The notes: generated by a model from the letters alone, not told the origin. Shown: positions 1-8,336, numbered from the stretch's first letter. The stretch is DNA of 55,716 bases from Patescibacteria group bacterium (GCA_022703155.1 JAKLEH010000002.1:1-55716), one strand, 5' to 3'. Made by a program: numbers and translations.

Positions 1-1
1 C

Positions 2-265
2 CAGGCGTACCGCGCCATCAACTGGAGCGGTGTCGGCTCGGTCATCGACAGCGTGTACGGCGTGCTCGAACGCAACCTGCCGGACGTGGATCCGGCGCTG
101 GTGTATGCGCTCCTGACCGAACAGGACATCGAAGCCATCCATGCGCAGGCTTTGCGCTCGCATTTGGGCATGGGCGACTTTCTGCGCGCCTTTTCCGTGG
201 TGGAAATCATGCCCTATTTGCGGGGCAAGGACATCGACTTCGCCAATCCGGACTTGGACTGGTGA
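2..265 (+). CDS. C-terminal end of an unidentified protein (5' truncated by the window)
   Basis: An open frame enters from the left edge and runs 87 codons to a TGA, then to a hairpin terminator. The visible peptide is acidic and looks helical (GVLERNLPDVDPALVYALL, then FLRAFSVVEIMPYLRGKDID). I see no recognisable motif, membrane segment or cysteine pattern, so I assign no function. The terminator directly after it shows that it ends its transcription unit, so it is not co-transcribed with the flippase that follows. The real start lies outside the window. Confidence 0.7.
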   Translation, partial: QAYRAINWSGVGSVIDSVYGVLERNLPDVDPALVYALLTEQDIEAIHAQALRSHLGMGDFLRAFSVVEIMPYLRGKDIDFANPDLDW

Positions 266-271
266 TTCTGG

Positions 272-299
272 ACCGCCTGAAGCTTTTGGGCGGTTTTTT
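272..299 (+). terminator. Rho-independent terminator
   Basis: Stem CCGCC/GGCGG (273-277 with 289-293) with an 11-nt loop, followed by six T. It lies seven bases after the TGA of the partial gene. Confidence 0.85.
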
Positions 300-367
300 G
301 TCACCCGAGGAATGTCGGGGGCCAATCAAACGGCGGAGCTGACAAAATCAAGGTTTTAGGCTAAGAT

Positions 368-1837
368 ATGCCCATGGCATTAGGGCAAAAAGTGGCTAAA
401 AATGCGCTATTCTTGATGGCGGCCACGGCTGGGCAAAAGCTCGTGGCTTTTGTAGCGTTCACGGTGGTGGCGCGGCTGGTCGGCCCGCAAACCACGGGTG
501 CGTATTTTTACGGCGTGTCCGTGACTTCGGTTTTTGTGACCTTGTCGGATTTGGGCATGACGCCCGTGGTCATCCGGGCAATCGCTGGCGACAAACAGGA
601 AGCGCACCGCTTGTTCGGAGCCGCGGCGCGCGCCAAGTTAGTTTTGGTGCCCATCGCGGTGTTGGCGTCTTTGGGTTATGGCATGGCGCGCGGCGAGTCG
701 GCCAACATCATGGCCACCATCGCCGTGGCGTGCATCGCCATGGCCGCGGACGCGTTCCATTTGGTGCTATACGGCGCGTTGCGCGGACGACAAGACTTGC
801 GGCCAGAAGCTTACGGCATGTTCATCGGACAGACGCTAACGGGTATTACGGCCGTAACCGCGGCGTGGTCGGGCTATGGTTCCGTGGGCTTGGCCGCGTC
901 TTTGGCCGTCGGCAGCTTGTGGAACGTGTTTTGGGCTTTGTATAATCTGCGTAAATTCGGCATTGGTTTTACGATCCCCTTGGTCAACGATTTCAAATTG
1001 CTTTTTCATCAGGCATTGCCTTTCGCCATCGCCGGCATTTCGGTCAAAGTGTATTCGTACGTGGACAGCCTGATGCTTCAGGCGTTCAAAGGCGAGACGG
1101 CCGTGGGTTATTATGCGGTGGCCTACAAATTGACGTATGCCATGCAATTCTTGCCCCTGACGTTTACGGCCGCCTTGTATCCGGCTTTGGCCGCGGCGCA
1201 CGCCAATAAGGAACACGAAGAATTGAGGCGCGTGTTTTTGGGCTCGTACCGCTTAATGGCGGCCATCGGCTTTCCCATCGCTGCCGGATTGTCCGCTCTG
1301 GCCCCTAGGCTTATTCCGTTTTTGTACGGGGCAAAATTTTTGGGTTCGATTCCGGCCATGTCGGTTCTGCCCTGGGTCCTGTTGCCGATTTTCATGGATT
1401 TTCCAGTCGGCTCGTTGCTCAATGGTTCGCATCGGGCGCATCTTAAGACCACGGCCATGGTGGCTACAATGCTGATCAATACGGTCTTGAATGCGGTTCT
1501 GGTGCCCGTGTACGGGCCTTTGGGCGCGGCTTGGGCCGGTGTCTTTAGTTTTTGGGCTTTGTTGCTCATCGGCATGTTTTTTACCTATCGGGATGCGGGC
1601 GGAGCTTGGCCCATGGTTTCGATTCTATTGCGCGCCACGTTGGCCGCGGGAGTGTCGTGGTTTGTTTGGTTCAAAATCGGCGCCTACATGCCATTGTTCA
1701 TGGCCGCGGTTTTTGGAGCGGCAGTGGCAATTTTGTGCGCGTTCGCCGCGCGCCTGGTCACGGTCAAGGATTTGTTGCCGGTTTGGACGCACGTAAGGCG
1801 GAGGATTAGGGGAGGGGAAGAAGTACATGAAGCCTAA
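368..1837 (+). CDS. Polysaccharide flippase (Wzx/MVF-type, oligosaccharide flippase family)
   Basis: A 489-residue polytopic membrane protein with about 12-14 hydrophobic segments. The N-terminus (VAKNALFLMAATAGQKLVA, then VARLVGPQTTGAYFYG) is typical of the oligosaccharide flippase family, which moves undecaprenyl-linked glycans across the membrane. Length is normal for the family. ATG at 368 is used; an in-frame second Met follows one codon later. The gene overlaps the next glycosyltransferase by 11 bp, so the two are probably translationally coupled. With the two fusion glycosyltransferases downstream it forms a surface glycan assembly block. The exact substrate cannot be read from the sequence. 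Confidence 0.88.
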   Translation: MPMALGQKVAKNALFLMAATAGQKLVAFVAFTVVARLVGPQTTGAYFYGVSVTSVFVTLSDLGMTPVVIRAIAGDKQEAHRLFGAAARAKLVLVPIAVLASLGYGMARGESANIMATIAVACIAMAADAFHLVLYGALRGRQDLRPEAYGMFIGQTLTGITAVTAAWSGYGSVGLAASLAVGSLWNVFWALYNLRKFGIGFTIPLVNDFKLLFHQALPFAIAGISVKVYSYVDSLMLQAFKGETAVGYYAVAYKLTYAMQFLPLTFTAALYPALAAAHANKEHEELRRVFLGSYRLMAAIGFPIAAGLSALAPRLIPFLYGAKFLGSIPAMSVLPWVLLPIFMDFPVGSLLNGSHRAHLKTTAMVATMLINTVLNAVLVPVYGPLGAAWAGVFSFWALLLIGMFFTYRDAGGAWPMVSILLRATLAAGVSWFVWFKIGAYMPLFMAAVFGAAVAILCAFAARLVTVKDLLPVWTHVRRRIRGGEEVHEA

Positions 1838-3791
1838 AAGCAGTCGGAAGTCGGAGGTCGGAGGTCGGAGCGGTAGGTTCTCCGGGCGTTTGATTTGTTT
1901 GACGATGGATTATCCGCCTATACGGGGAGGCGTGGCGCGGTATTTGTTTGAGTTGCAAAAAGCGTCCGAAGGAAAAATGGAGGTTTGGGTGCCGGAGGAG
2001 CATCCGGGTCAGTCGACGGTCGACGGTCGACGGTCGGATGACGAAGTTAAAGTTAAAAAAGTCAATTTTTGGTGGACTGGTTGGCCAAAATGGCTGCCGC
2101 TTATTAAGCGATGCTTGGAAGTCGGAAAAGAAAACGTCATTTTGTCGTCGCATGTGTTTCCGGTAGGGACCGCGGCTTGGATCGCGTCCATGGTCGGGGG
2201 ACCGGAATATTGCGTGTTGTTCCATGGCACCGATTTGGCACGCGTCAAAACGCGTTGGAAGCGATGGCTGCTGCGACGGATTGCGGTACGATCCAAAGCC
2301 TTGTTCGTGAATAGCCAAGCCACGGGAAAGGCTTTAGAGCGCTTGGTGTCCGACGCGCGGTTCACGGTAGTAACTCCAGGCGTAAATTCATTTGACGGTC
2401 CGGCAAAGGCCGAGGCGCGTCAGAGGTTGGGCGTGGCGGAAGATGCGTTTTTGGTTTTGTCGGTTTGCAGGCTGGTGGAACGCAAGGGCGTGGATACGTT
2501 GATTCAAGCAGTCTCAAGATTAAAGACTAAAGAACAAAGACTGGAACTTGCGGTAGTTGGACAAGGGCCATACGCGAATCAATTGCATAAACTGGCCGAG
2601 CTGTTGGGCGTCAACGTCCGCTGGGTGGAAGATGCGGACGACGACGAAGTCAAAAAATGGTACGCGGCGGCCGACCTGTTTTGTTTGCCGGCACGCGAAC
2701 AGGCGGATGACGTGGAAGGTTTTGGCATAGTGTTTTTGGAGGCCGCGGCCGCCGGTTTACCGGTCATTGCCGGAAAGGGCTGGGGAACGGGGGAGGCGGT
2801 TATTGAAAATGAAACGGGATTATTAGTCGAACCCACGGCGGACAAAGTGTCAGAAGCGCTAGAGCGGTTGCTGAACGATTCTGATACGCGGAAGCGTCTC
2901 GGAGAGGCTGGACGACGGCGTGCGGAAAAGGATTTCAAATGGCGCGACAGGTGGCATAACGTTTGGTCGGACGTCGGAGGCCGGACGTCGGAGGCCGTTG
3001 AGCAAGTAGTCGTACGATCCGACTTCCTGAAAAATGACAGTCAGACGTCAGACAAGTTATCGGATATCGCCATCGTTGTTCCGTGCCATAACAATGCGGC
3101 GGAACTGCAAAAAACATTAGAGGCTTTGGCTGCGCAAAGCTTAAGGCCGTATGAAGTCTTGGTCGTGGACAATTTGTCGGACGACCATCCGGAAGCGGTC
3201 GTCAATAAGTTCATGACCCGGTTGCCGATAAAGGTCATTCGGTTGGACAAGGAAAAAGGCGCGCCCGCGGCCCGGAATTACGGATATGCGTTGACGCATG
3301 CACCCTATGTGTTGTTTTTGGATGCGGATACGGTTTTGGAAAAGGACGCGCTTCAAACCATGCGTCTGACTTTGGAAGAAAATCCGCAAGCTGCGTTCGC
3401 ATATCCAAATTTTTATTGGGGCAAGATATTGTTCAGCGGCCAGCCGTGGGACGCGCAAGAGCTTAAAAAATTGAACTTCATCCATACAACGGCCTTGGCG
3501 CGACGTCAGGTTTTGGAAACGGTTTTTGGACCTTTAGGCCGCGGGCCGTTCGATCAGGCCTTGAAAAAATTCCAAGATTGGGATTTATGGCTTACACTAT
3601 CCGGAAAAGGCTTTTCTGGCGTGTGGATAAATAAGGTACTTTTTAGCGTAACACAGCAAAAAAATGGCATCAGCCATTGGTTGCCAGCGTTCGTTCATAA
3701 GCTGCCATGGCCCATCTTGGGTTGGATGCCGGAGGAGTTGAGGCGGTATCGAGAGGCGGAGAAGGTGATAAGGGAAAAGCACGGGACATGA
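1827..3791 (+). CDS. Two-domain glycosyltransferase: GT4-type N-terminal half fused to GT2-type C-terminal half
   Basis: A 654-residue protein. Residues about 18-385 are a GT-B, GT4-like transferase (LTMDYPPIRGGVARYLFELQ near the start; later VCRLVERKGVDTLIQA and the E-x7-E region EGFGIVFLEAAAAGLPVIAG). Residues about 412-640 are a GT2 transferase (IAIVVPCHNNAAELQKTLEA, VVDNLSDD, LDADT). The linker, residues about 381-411, is encoded by a complete copy of the GTCGGA repeat. Heptamer arrays also encode the N-terminal residues 6-15 and a stretch around residues 62-71. The fusion therefore appears to be held together by repeat-derived sequence. No frameshift or stop is seen. Probable role: two successive sugar transfers in cell-surface glycan synthesis; donors are unknown. 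Confidence 0.88.
   Translation: MKPKSSRKSEVGGRSGRFSGRLICLTMDYPPIRGGVARYLFELQKASEGKMEVWVPEEHPGQSTVDGRRSDDEVKVKKVNFWWTGWPKWLPLIKRCLEVGKENVILSSHVFPVGTAAWIASMVGGPEYCVLFHGTDLARVKTRWKRWLLRRIAVRSKALFVNSQATGKALERLVSDARFTVVTPGVNSFDGPAKAEARQRLGVAEDAFLVLSVCRLVERKGVDTLIQAVSRLKTKEQRLELAVVGQGPYANQLHKLAELLGVNVRWVEDADDDEVKKWYAAADLFCLPAREQADDVEGFGIVFLEAAAAGLPVIAGKGWGTGEAVIENETGLLVEPTADKVSEALERLLNDSDTRKRLGEAGRRRAEKDFKWRDRWHNVWSDVGGRTSEAVEQVVVRSDFLKNDSQTSDKLSDIAIVVPCHNNAAELQKTLEALAAQSLRPYEVLVVDNLSDDHPEAVVNKFMTRLPIKVIRLDKEKGAPAARNYGYALTHAPYVLFLDADTVLEKDALQTMRLTLEENPQAAFAYPNFYWGKILFSGQPWDAQELKKLNFIHTTALARRQVLETVFGPLGRGPFDQALKKFQDWDLWLTLSGKGFSGVWINKVLFSVTQQKNGISHWLPAFVHKLPWPILGWMPEELRRYREAEKVIREKHGT
1842..1870 (+). 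repeat. Family A heptamer array, coding
   Basis: Four tandem 7-bp units (RGTCGGA). They encode part of the N-terminal extension (SRKSEVGGRS) of the GT4-GT2 fusion. Confidence 0.9.
2012..2040 (+). repeat. Heptamer array, coding (unit GTCGACG)
   Basis: Three and a half exact 7-bp units inside the GT4 domain, read as STVDGRRSDD. This is a close relative of the GTCGGAG unit, and similar words occur at 16937 and 31900. Confidence 0.85.
2967..3056 (+). repeat. Full-length family A element forming the GT4-GT2 linker
   Basis: The copy has the left GTCGGA arm, the central hairpin (AGTCGTACGATCCGACT) with its CTTCCTGAAAAATGAC tail, and a degenerate right arm. It aligns along its length with the intergenic copies at 28186 and 37779. 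The TAA and TAG words of those copies are either changed or out of frame here, so it reads through as an interdomain linker. Confidence 0.85.
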
Positions 3792-3862
3792 TGTTTGTCG
3801 GATGTCGGAGGTAGGACGGTCCGACTACCTGCTTACTGACATCCGACTTCTGACTGAGAACT
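3791..3862 (+). repeat. Family A element, intergenic
   Basis: GTCGGAGGTAGGACGGTCCGACTACCTGC-type hairpin followed by TCCGAC words, in the gap between two glycosyltransferase genes. The central stem is GTAGGACGGTCCGACTAC-like. Confidence 0.85.
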
Positions 3863-3886
3863 GATCCAAATCAGGTTATCAATTTC

Positions 3887-6328
3887 ATGAAAGACCTCCA
3901 TATCGTGATCGTAAGCTGGAACGTTCGGGATTTGCTCGAGCGCTGTTTGCGTTCTTTGCCCGCGGCGTGCGACGGTTTGGATTGGGAGTGCATCGTGGTG
4001 GATAACGATTCGGCCGACGGTTCGGCCGATATGGTGCGCGAAACTTTTAAGGACGAGGAACGCATCGACCTCATCACCAACAGCATCAACATCGGTTTTG
4101 CGCGCGCCTGCAACCAAGGTGCGGTCCAACACAAGTCACGCAACGTCCTGCTGCTGAATCCGGATACCGAATGTCCGGCCGGCAGTTTGACTAAAATGGT
4201 CAGGCTCATGGATGAACGCACGGACATCGGCATTCTGGGCCCCAGGGTCATGAATCCGGACGGCACTACGCAACCGAGCGTCAGGCGCTTTCCGCAACTT
4301 GCGGACCAGGCCGTCACTTTATTGAAACTGCAAAAAGTTTTGCCCCAACTCAAAAGCCTGCGGCGGTATTTGTACGTTGATTTGGACGCGGATAAATCCC
4401 AAGAAGTGGACCAGGTCATGGGCGCGTGTTTTTTGGTGCGGGCCGCTTGTTGGGACAAACTCCATGGCTTGGACCAAAGGTACTTCTTTTGGTTTGAGGA
4501 AGTGGACGCCTGCAAGCAGGCCAAAGAATTGGGTTGGAAAGTTTGGTATGAACCGTCGGTTCAGGTTTTGCACCATCGCGGCGTGGCCGTGGGCAAAACC
4601 AAGTTTCTGCGGCGTCAGGCGTATTTCAACGACAGCCTGCGCAAATACATGCTCAAATGGCACGGTTGGCTCGCGTGGGCCGTGATTGCTGCATTGAGTC
4701 CGGTAGCGACAATGTTGGCTGCGGTGGTAGGCGCCGGGCAAATGGTCGGAAGGCAAAAAAGCGGTCGCGTTACTATTCGAAAGGTTTACCACAAACTCAA
4801 ATTGCCGTGTTACGCCTTGCACAGAATGGCCCTCACTTGGTTTTTGTCTTTAACAGCCATCGCGATTGCATCGGCAGCCACTTTTCACGATCCTATTTTA
4901 AACGGCGCGTTTTGCGTGTCCATGGCTGCGGCCGTGGCCGTAGCGGCCTATGCGAGGCCGGCATGCGGATTAGCCGTCGTAGCCGCCGAATTAATCATCG
5001 GAGGATTCGGGCGCATGGCAGCGGTTGAGATCAACGGGTTTTCTTTGTCGTTGCGCATGGCGCTGATGGCCGGATTCTTTTTGGGGTGGTCGCTGAATGC
5101 CATCCGGGCGAAAATATGGAGATATTGGCGCTGGTCTGAATTTTTCATCATCCAAGTTTGGGTGTTCGTGGCCGGTATGGTCGCGCTGGGCATGGTGCGG
5201 GGATACCAATTGAGCCAACCATTCGTCTTCCAGGACGCAAACGCCTGGTTTTTCCTGCTGTATTTTTTGCCGGTCATGGACGTGGCGCACCGCCAAACCC
5301 AAAGCTTCAAGCGGTTGCTGCGCGGCGTGATGTTGGCAGGGGTGGCTTGGAACGGTTTGATGGCATTGCTTACGCTGTTCGTATTTACGCACGAAGTTGG
5401 ACTGGCTACGGGTTGGTACGCCTGGATCCGTGATGCGCGCATCGGCGAGATCACGCCCGCGCCCGGGGGTTTGGTGCGCGTGTTTTTCCAATCGTTCATC
5501 TATTCGGTATTTGCGCTGCTGGGCGTAGCCGCTCTATGGATTGAACGCGCCCGCAAACAGCCTTTGGACATGGTGGCGCGCGGCATACCCAGGAAATTTT
5601 TGGATAAGCCAAGAATGGCCATCCGCCTCATGATACCCGGCATTTGGGTTTTATCCGCGGTCATAATCGCGTTGTCTTGGTCCAGGAGTTTTTGGTTGGG
5701 GACGGGTATGGGTTTGGTTGCCGTTTCCGTCTCGTCCGCCTATTCGCGGCGGTGGTTGCCGTGGATGGCGCTCAAAAGGATTGTCGTTGGTACCGTGGCG
5801 GCCTTTGTCTTGATTGTGGCGATTGTGACTTTGCCGCCGGCCAAAGGCGAATGGTCGGTCAAAGAGTTTTTTATTCAGCGGGGTAACGCGTCCGATCCTG
5901 CGGCCGCGAGCCGTTGGAGTTTGTTGCCAGTCATGTGGGATGACGTCAAAGACAATCCAGTTGTCGGGCACGGTTTAGGTCGGGCTTTGACTTATAAGAG
6001 CAGCGATCCGCGGGTTCTGTCCGAACATCCGGACGGCCTCCAGACCACTTATGCGTTCGAGTGGGGCTGGCTGGCGCTGTGGGTCAAATTCGGGTTGTTC
6101 GGCGTGTTCATCATGGGTTGGTTGCTGGCGTCCATCGCTTGGCGCATGTGGAAGTCTGAATACGATTGGTGGTTCAAGACAGCGGCCGTAGCAAGCGTTG
6201 TGGCGTTGGCGGTCATCCATTTCTTCACGCCATATCTGGACCATCCTTTGGGATTCGCTTGGCTGTTGGCATTGGAGGGTGCATTGGCCATAAAACGGCC
6301 GAACCCTTTGTGGCAACCCGATAAATGA
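3887..6328 (+). CDS. GT2 glycosyltransferase fused to an O-antigen ligase/polymerase-like membrane domain
   Basis: An 813-residue protein. Residues 1 to about 245 form a rhamnosyltransferase-like GT2 domain (LHIVIVSWNVRDLLERCLRS, VVDNDSADGS, FARACNQGA, LLNPDTE, MGACFLVRAACW). The rest is polytopic, with about 12 hydrophobic segments. It carries ligase-type features: ALSWSRSFWLGTGMGLVAV near residue 590 and the periplasmic-loop motif NPVVGHGLGRALTY near residue 690. The likely role is to build and then transfer or polymerise a lipid-linked glycan. Normally these are two proteins. The start ATG at 3887 follows the family A repeat, and the stop overlaps the next start as ATGA. Whether the membrane half is a ligase or a Wzy polymerase cannot be decided from the sequence. 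Confidence 0.83.
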   Translation: MKDLHIVIVSWNVRDLLERCLRSLPAACDGLDWECIVVDNDSADGSADMVRETFKDEERIDLITNSINIGFARACNQGAVQHKSRNVLLLNPDTECPAGSLTKMVRLMDERTDIGILGPRVMNPDGTTQPSVRRFPQLADQAVTLLKLQKVLPQLKSLRRYLYVDLDADKSQEVDQVMGACFLVRAACWDKLHGLDQRYFFWFEEVDACKQAKELGWKVWYEPSVQVLHHRGVAVGKTKFLRRQAYFNDSLRKYMLKWHGWLAWAVIAALSPVATMLAAVVGAGQMVGRQKSGRVTIRKVYHKLKLPCYALHRMALTWFLSLTAIAIASAATFHDPILNGAFCVSMAAAVAVAAYARPACGLAVVAAELIIGGFGRMAAVEINGFSLSLRMALMAGFFLGWSLNAIRAKIWRYWRWSEFFIIQVWVFVAGMVALGMVRGYQLSQPFVFQDANAWFFLLYFLPVMDVAHRQTQSFKRLLRGVMLAGVAWNGLMALLTLFVFTHEVGLATGWYAWIRDARIGEITPAPGGLVRVFFQSFIYSVFALLGVAALWIERARKQPLDMVARGIPRKFLDKPRMAIRLMIPGIWVLSAVIIALSWSRSFWLGTGMGLVAVSVSSAYSRRWLPWMALKRIVVGTVAAFVLIVAIVTLPPAKGEWSVKEFFIQRGNASDPAAASRWSLLPVMWDDVKDNPVVGHGLGRALTYKSSDPRVLSEHPDGLQTTYAFEWGWLALWVKFGLFGVFIMGWLLASIAWRMWKSEYDWWFKTAAVASVVALAVIHFFTPYLDHPLGFAWLLALEGALAIKRPNPLWQPDK

Positions 6329-6780
6329 TTGAGGTAGGTCATATAAGGACGCCGTTGGGCGTCCTTATAATACGCGTCGAAAAAGCGCGGATTTTTGGTA
6401 CATCTTTTACGACGCAAGATAGAGGTCATGCCATTATTCCAAACGTAGAAAAACATTTCAGGGATTATTTTTCAGGACGATTGCACAAATTCAATTTGCC
6501 AATCGTTTTGACCGGAACGGCGTTCCAAAAAGCCGTTTGGCGGGCCGTAAGACGGATTCCGTACGGTCAAACCGCTTCCTACGCCCAAATCGCGCGACGC
6601 ATCGGCAAACCCAAAGCCGTGAGGGCCGTGGCCAACGCGATTGGCGCGAACAAACTCGCGATCATCGTCCCATGCCACCGCGTTGTCAGGTCTGACGGGG
6701 AAGTCGGCGGTTACGCTTGGGGCCAGGCTAAAAAAGCCAAGCTTTTGGCGTTGGAAAAACGGTACAGGCCGAAAGCTTGA
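6325..6780 (+). CDS. ogt: Methylated-DNA--[protein]-cysteine S-methyltransferase (MGMT/Ogt family)
   Basis: 151 residues. The catalytic motif IVPCHRVV places the alkyl-acceptor cysteine at residue 117. It is preceded by the DNA-binding helix-turn-helix signature (IPYGQTASYAQIARRIGKP, then AVRAVANAIGANK) and followed by GEVGGYAWG. The family repairs O6-alkylguanine by irreversible transfer of the alkyl group to the cysteine. The N-terminal domain is short. The start overlaps the preceding stop (ATGA), which suggests translational coupling to the ligase gene although the functions are unrelated. The TTGACA of a candidate promoter for the following RNA overlaps its stop codon. Confidence 0.93.
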   Translation: MIEVGHIRTPLGVLIIRVEKARIFGTSFTTQDRGHAIIPNVEKHFRDYFSGRLHKFNLPIVLTGTAFQKAVWRAVRRIPYGQTASYAQIARRIGKPKAVRAVANAIGANKLAIIVPCHRVVRSDGEVGGYAWGQAKKAKLLALEKRYRPKA

Positions 6781-6807
6781 CAGGGTTTGGCTTAGCTATA
6801 ACAATTC

Positions 6808-7198
6808 GGCACCATAGTGCCATGAAGATATATGGAGGTTGTTGCGCCGAAGCCCTTTAAGCACCCAAGTTCCTCCGGAGTTTGATATGTACGACATGAA
6901 ATATCAGGAAGCTTATTCCGGAGATAATCCTAGCCGTCGCGCAAATAGAGCCGATACGTAATAGCGCCAGGGTCGCGTGACGGTGTCGTTTCCGCCGCGA
7001 AGACAAGTAGTCATTTGCTAATAGGGATGACGTGGTCGCGGAGCATTATTTTTTTCCGTCCTCAACAATACCGCCAGGGGTCTACCTTGGGCTTTGCGTG
7101 ACGGAAATTCTTTGGTCGAAGATACGGTTACCGTGACGATAGAATCACCTTTTCGACCATCTTCAAACACCCTCGGAACACCGAGGGATTTTTCTTTT
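6808..7198 (+). ncRNA. Candidate structured non-coding RNA, about 390 nt
   Basis: A gene-free stretch with TTGACA at 6777-6782, an AACAAT/TATAAC -10-like word near 6797-6805, and a strong terminator at its end. Several stems can be read: GGCAC/GTGCC near 6809-6822, TTTCCGTC (about 7046) with GACGGAAA (about 7100), and GGTCGAA (about 7113) with TTCGACC (about 7152) enclosing the palindrome ACGGTTACCGT. Only tiny ORFs occur; one of 24 codons (6887-6961) has GGAG six bases upstream. It lacks the tRNA-like T-loop of tmRNA and the GAGGAAAGTC core of RNase P RNA. The function is unknown. It could instead be a decayed gene. Confidence 0.4.
7170..7198 (+). terminator. Rho-independent terminator
   Basis: Perfect 7-bp stem CCCTCGG/CCGAGGG with an AACA loop, then ATTTTTCTTTT. 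It ends the gene-free transcript candidate upstream. Confidence 0.88.
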
Positions 7199-7297
7199 CG
7201 TCATGCCGAACCAAGTTCGGCATCTAGATGATTTGTTATCAGACTGGAAAAGACTTCAAGCAATCCAACAAGATCCTGAATCGAGTTCAGGATGATG
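7199..7297. repeat. Family D palindromes (GCCGAA..TTCGGC and CCTGAA..TTCAGG)
   Basis: Two small palindromes about 60 bp apart: TCATGCCGAACCAAGTTCGGC at 7200-7220 and ATCCTGAATCGAGTTCAGGAT at 7273-7293. The same pair recurs at 45172-45246, 45548-45645 and, inverted, at 46763-46842. Confidence 0.85.
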
Positions 7298-7311
7298 TAG
7301 GGCGGTTTTTT

Positions 7312-7366
7312 AAGAAGTTGTTGTTTGTTGTTTGCTGTTTGGAATTTGCTGTTTTACAAAGCGTGT
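7312..7366. repeat. Family C heptamer array at the end of fmt
   Basis: TTGTTTG-type 7-bp units (reverse complement CAAACAG/CAAACAA), abutting and including the stop codon of fmt. The same words recur in frame inside murD near 35503. Confidence 0.8.
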
Positions 7367-8289
7367 CCCGCCAAATATTCCTTTGCCGTCATGGGTTTTT
7401 TGCCCTCGGGTTGGAGTTTAAAGATTTCCAGCGCCTTCCCGTCCCCGCAATTGATTAACAATTTTCCTGAAGCGTCGATTAAAATTCCAATTTGTTGTTC
7501 GCTTCCCAACTGCGACTGCGCACTGCGACTTTCCATAATTTTAAAGCGTTTGCCATCGACAATGGTGAAAGTCCCAGGCCACGGATCATAAGCCCGTATC
7601 AATCTTTCTATTTCATCCGCGGGTTTGTTCCAATCGATTTTACCGTCATCGCGCGTCAACAATTTGCATGACGTGGTTTGTTCATGGTTTTGTTCCTGCG
7701 GTTGGATTTTGCCGGTCAGGTAATCGTTGAGAACGTCAGGCAAAGTTTTAGCGCCGAGGTCGGCGAGTCGATCATGGAGAGTGCCGCCGGTATCTTCCGG
7801 TCGGATAGTCTCTTCGCGCTGGGCCAGGATGGGACCGTGGTCCATGAGCGCATCCATGAGCATGACGGTGACGCCTGATTTTTCATCGCCGGCCGCGATG
7901 GCCGCTTGTACGCACGAGGCGCCGCGCCAGCGGGGGAGTAGGGAACCGTGGACGTTGATGCAACCGTGTATCGGCAAAGCCAAAATTCTATCCGGAATTA
8001 TTTTGCCGTACGACACAACGACGTAGGCGTCGACGTTCATGCCATCCTGAACTTGTTTCAGGATCGCATACGCTTCATCCGTTTTGATTTTATCGAATTG
8101 GAAAACCTTGATTTTGCGTTCTTGCGCCAAAACTTTTACCGGCGGCGGTGTCATCTCTTGATGCCGGCCTACTGGCTTGTCGGGCTGCGTGACCACGGCC
8201 ACGACCTCAAAACGCGGGTCAGCCAAAAGCGCCCGGAGCGACGGGACCGAGAAGTCGGAGGTGCCAAAGAAGACGATGCGGCGGGGCAT
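7354..8289 (-). CDS. fmt: Methionyl-tRNA formyltransferase
   Basis: 311 residues. It formylates initiator Met-tRNA using 10-formyltetrahydrofolate. The N-terminal formyltransferase fold has the catalytic triad by alignment: N112 and H114 in INVHGSLLPRWRG, and D150 in MDALMDHGP. The C-terminal OB-like domain ends at AKEYLAGHAL. Two stretches look inserted: residues 77-84 (ILKQVQDG) are encoded by a family D palindrome, and residues about 251-262 (ESRSAQSQLG) by a heptamer array. The stop codon lies in a family C array. A TTGGCT-17-TATCTT promoter precedes it. Peptide deformylase, the partner activity, is the next gene upstream on the same strand, beyond a long gap. Confidence 0.92.
   Translation of the reverse strand: MPRRIVFFGTSDFSVPSLRALLADPRFEVVAVVTQPDKPVGRHQEMTPPPVKVLAQERKIKVFQFDKIKTDEAYAILKQVQDGMNVDAYVVVSYGKIIPDRILALPIHGCINVHGSLLPRWRGASCVQAAIAAGDEKSGVTVMLMDALMDHGPILAQREETIRPEDTGGTLHDRLADLGAKTLPDVLNDYLTGKIQPQEQNHEQTTSCKLLTRDDGKIDWNKPADEIERLIRAYDPWPGTFTIVDGKRFKIMESRSAQSQLGSEQQIGILIDASGKLLINCGDGKALEIFKLQPEGKKPMTAKEYLAGHAL
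7495..7537 (-). repeat. Heptamer array inside fmt
   Basis: On the fmt strand the words CGCAGTG, CGCAGTC and GCAGTTG run nearly head to tail, read as SRSAQSQLG. There is no stop in the frame read. Confidence 0.65.
8043..8067. repeat. Family D palindrome inside fmt
   Basis: ATCCTGAACTTGTTTCAGGAT, read in frame on the minus strand as ILKQVQDG, in the region that precedes the VVSYGKIIP strand of the formyltransferase fold. Confidence 0.85.
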
Positions 8290-8299
8290 AACTGGGCTT

Positions 8300-8328
8300 A
8301 AGATACATTAAATTGACACAAAAGCCAA
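8300..8328 (-). promoter_or_regulatory. Promoter of fmt
   Basis: On the minus strand TTGGCT (8323-8328), a 17-bp spacer and TATCTT (8300-8305). The predicted start lies within a few bases of the fmt ATG at 8289, giving a very short or absent leader. Confidence 0.6.
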
Positions 8329-8336
8329 ATGCGCCG

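Noticed and set aside
1842-1870. CRISPR-like array in the GTCGGA repeats
   Set aside because: Units are 7 bp, contiguous and without unique spacers, and no cas genes are present.
4948-5499. Long minus-strand ORF opposite the ligase gene
   Set aside because: It is antisense to a well-supported membrane domain, has no motif or start signal, and similar shadows occur opposite most GC-rich genes here.
6808-7198. tmRNA or RNase P RNA in the gene-free stretch
   Set aside because: No T-loop/CCA end or tag frame ending in Ala, and no GAGGAAAGTC core. Only a generic structured RNA can be supported.
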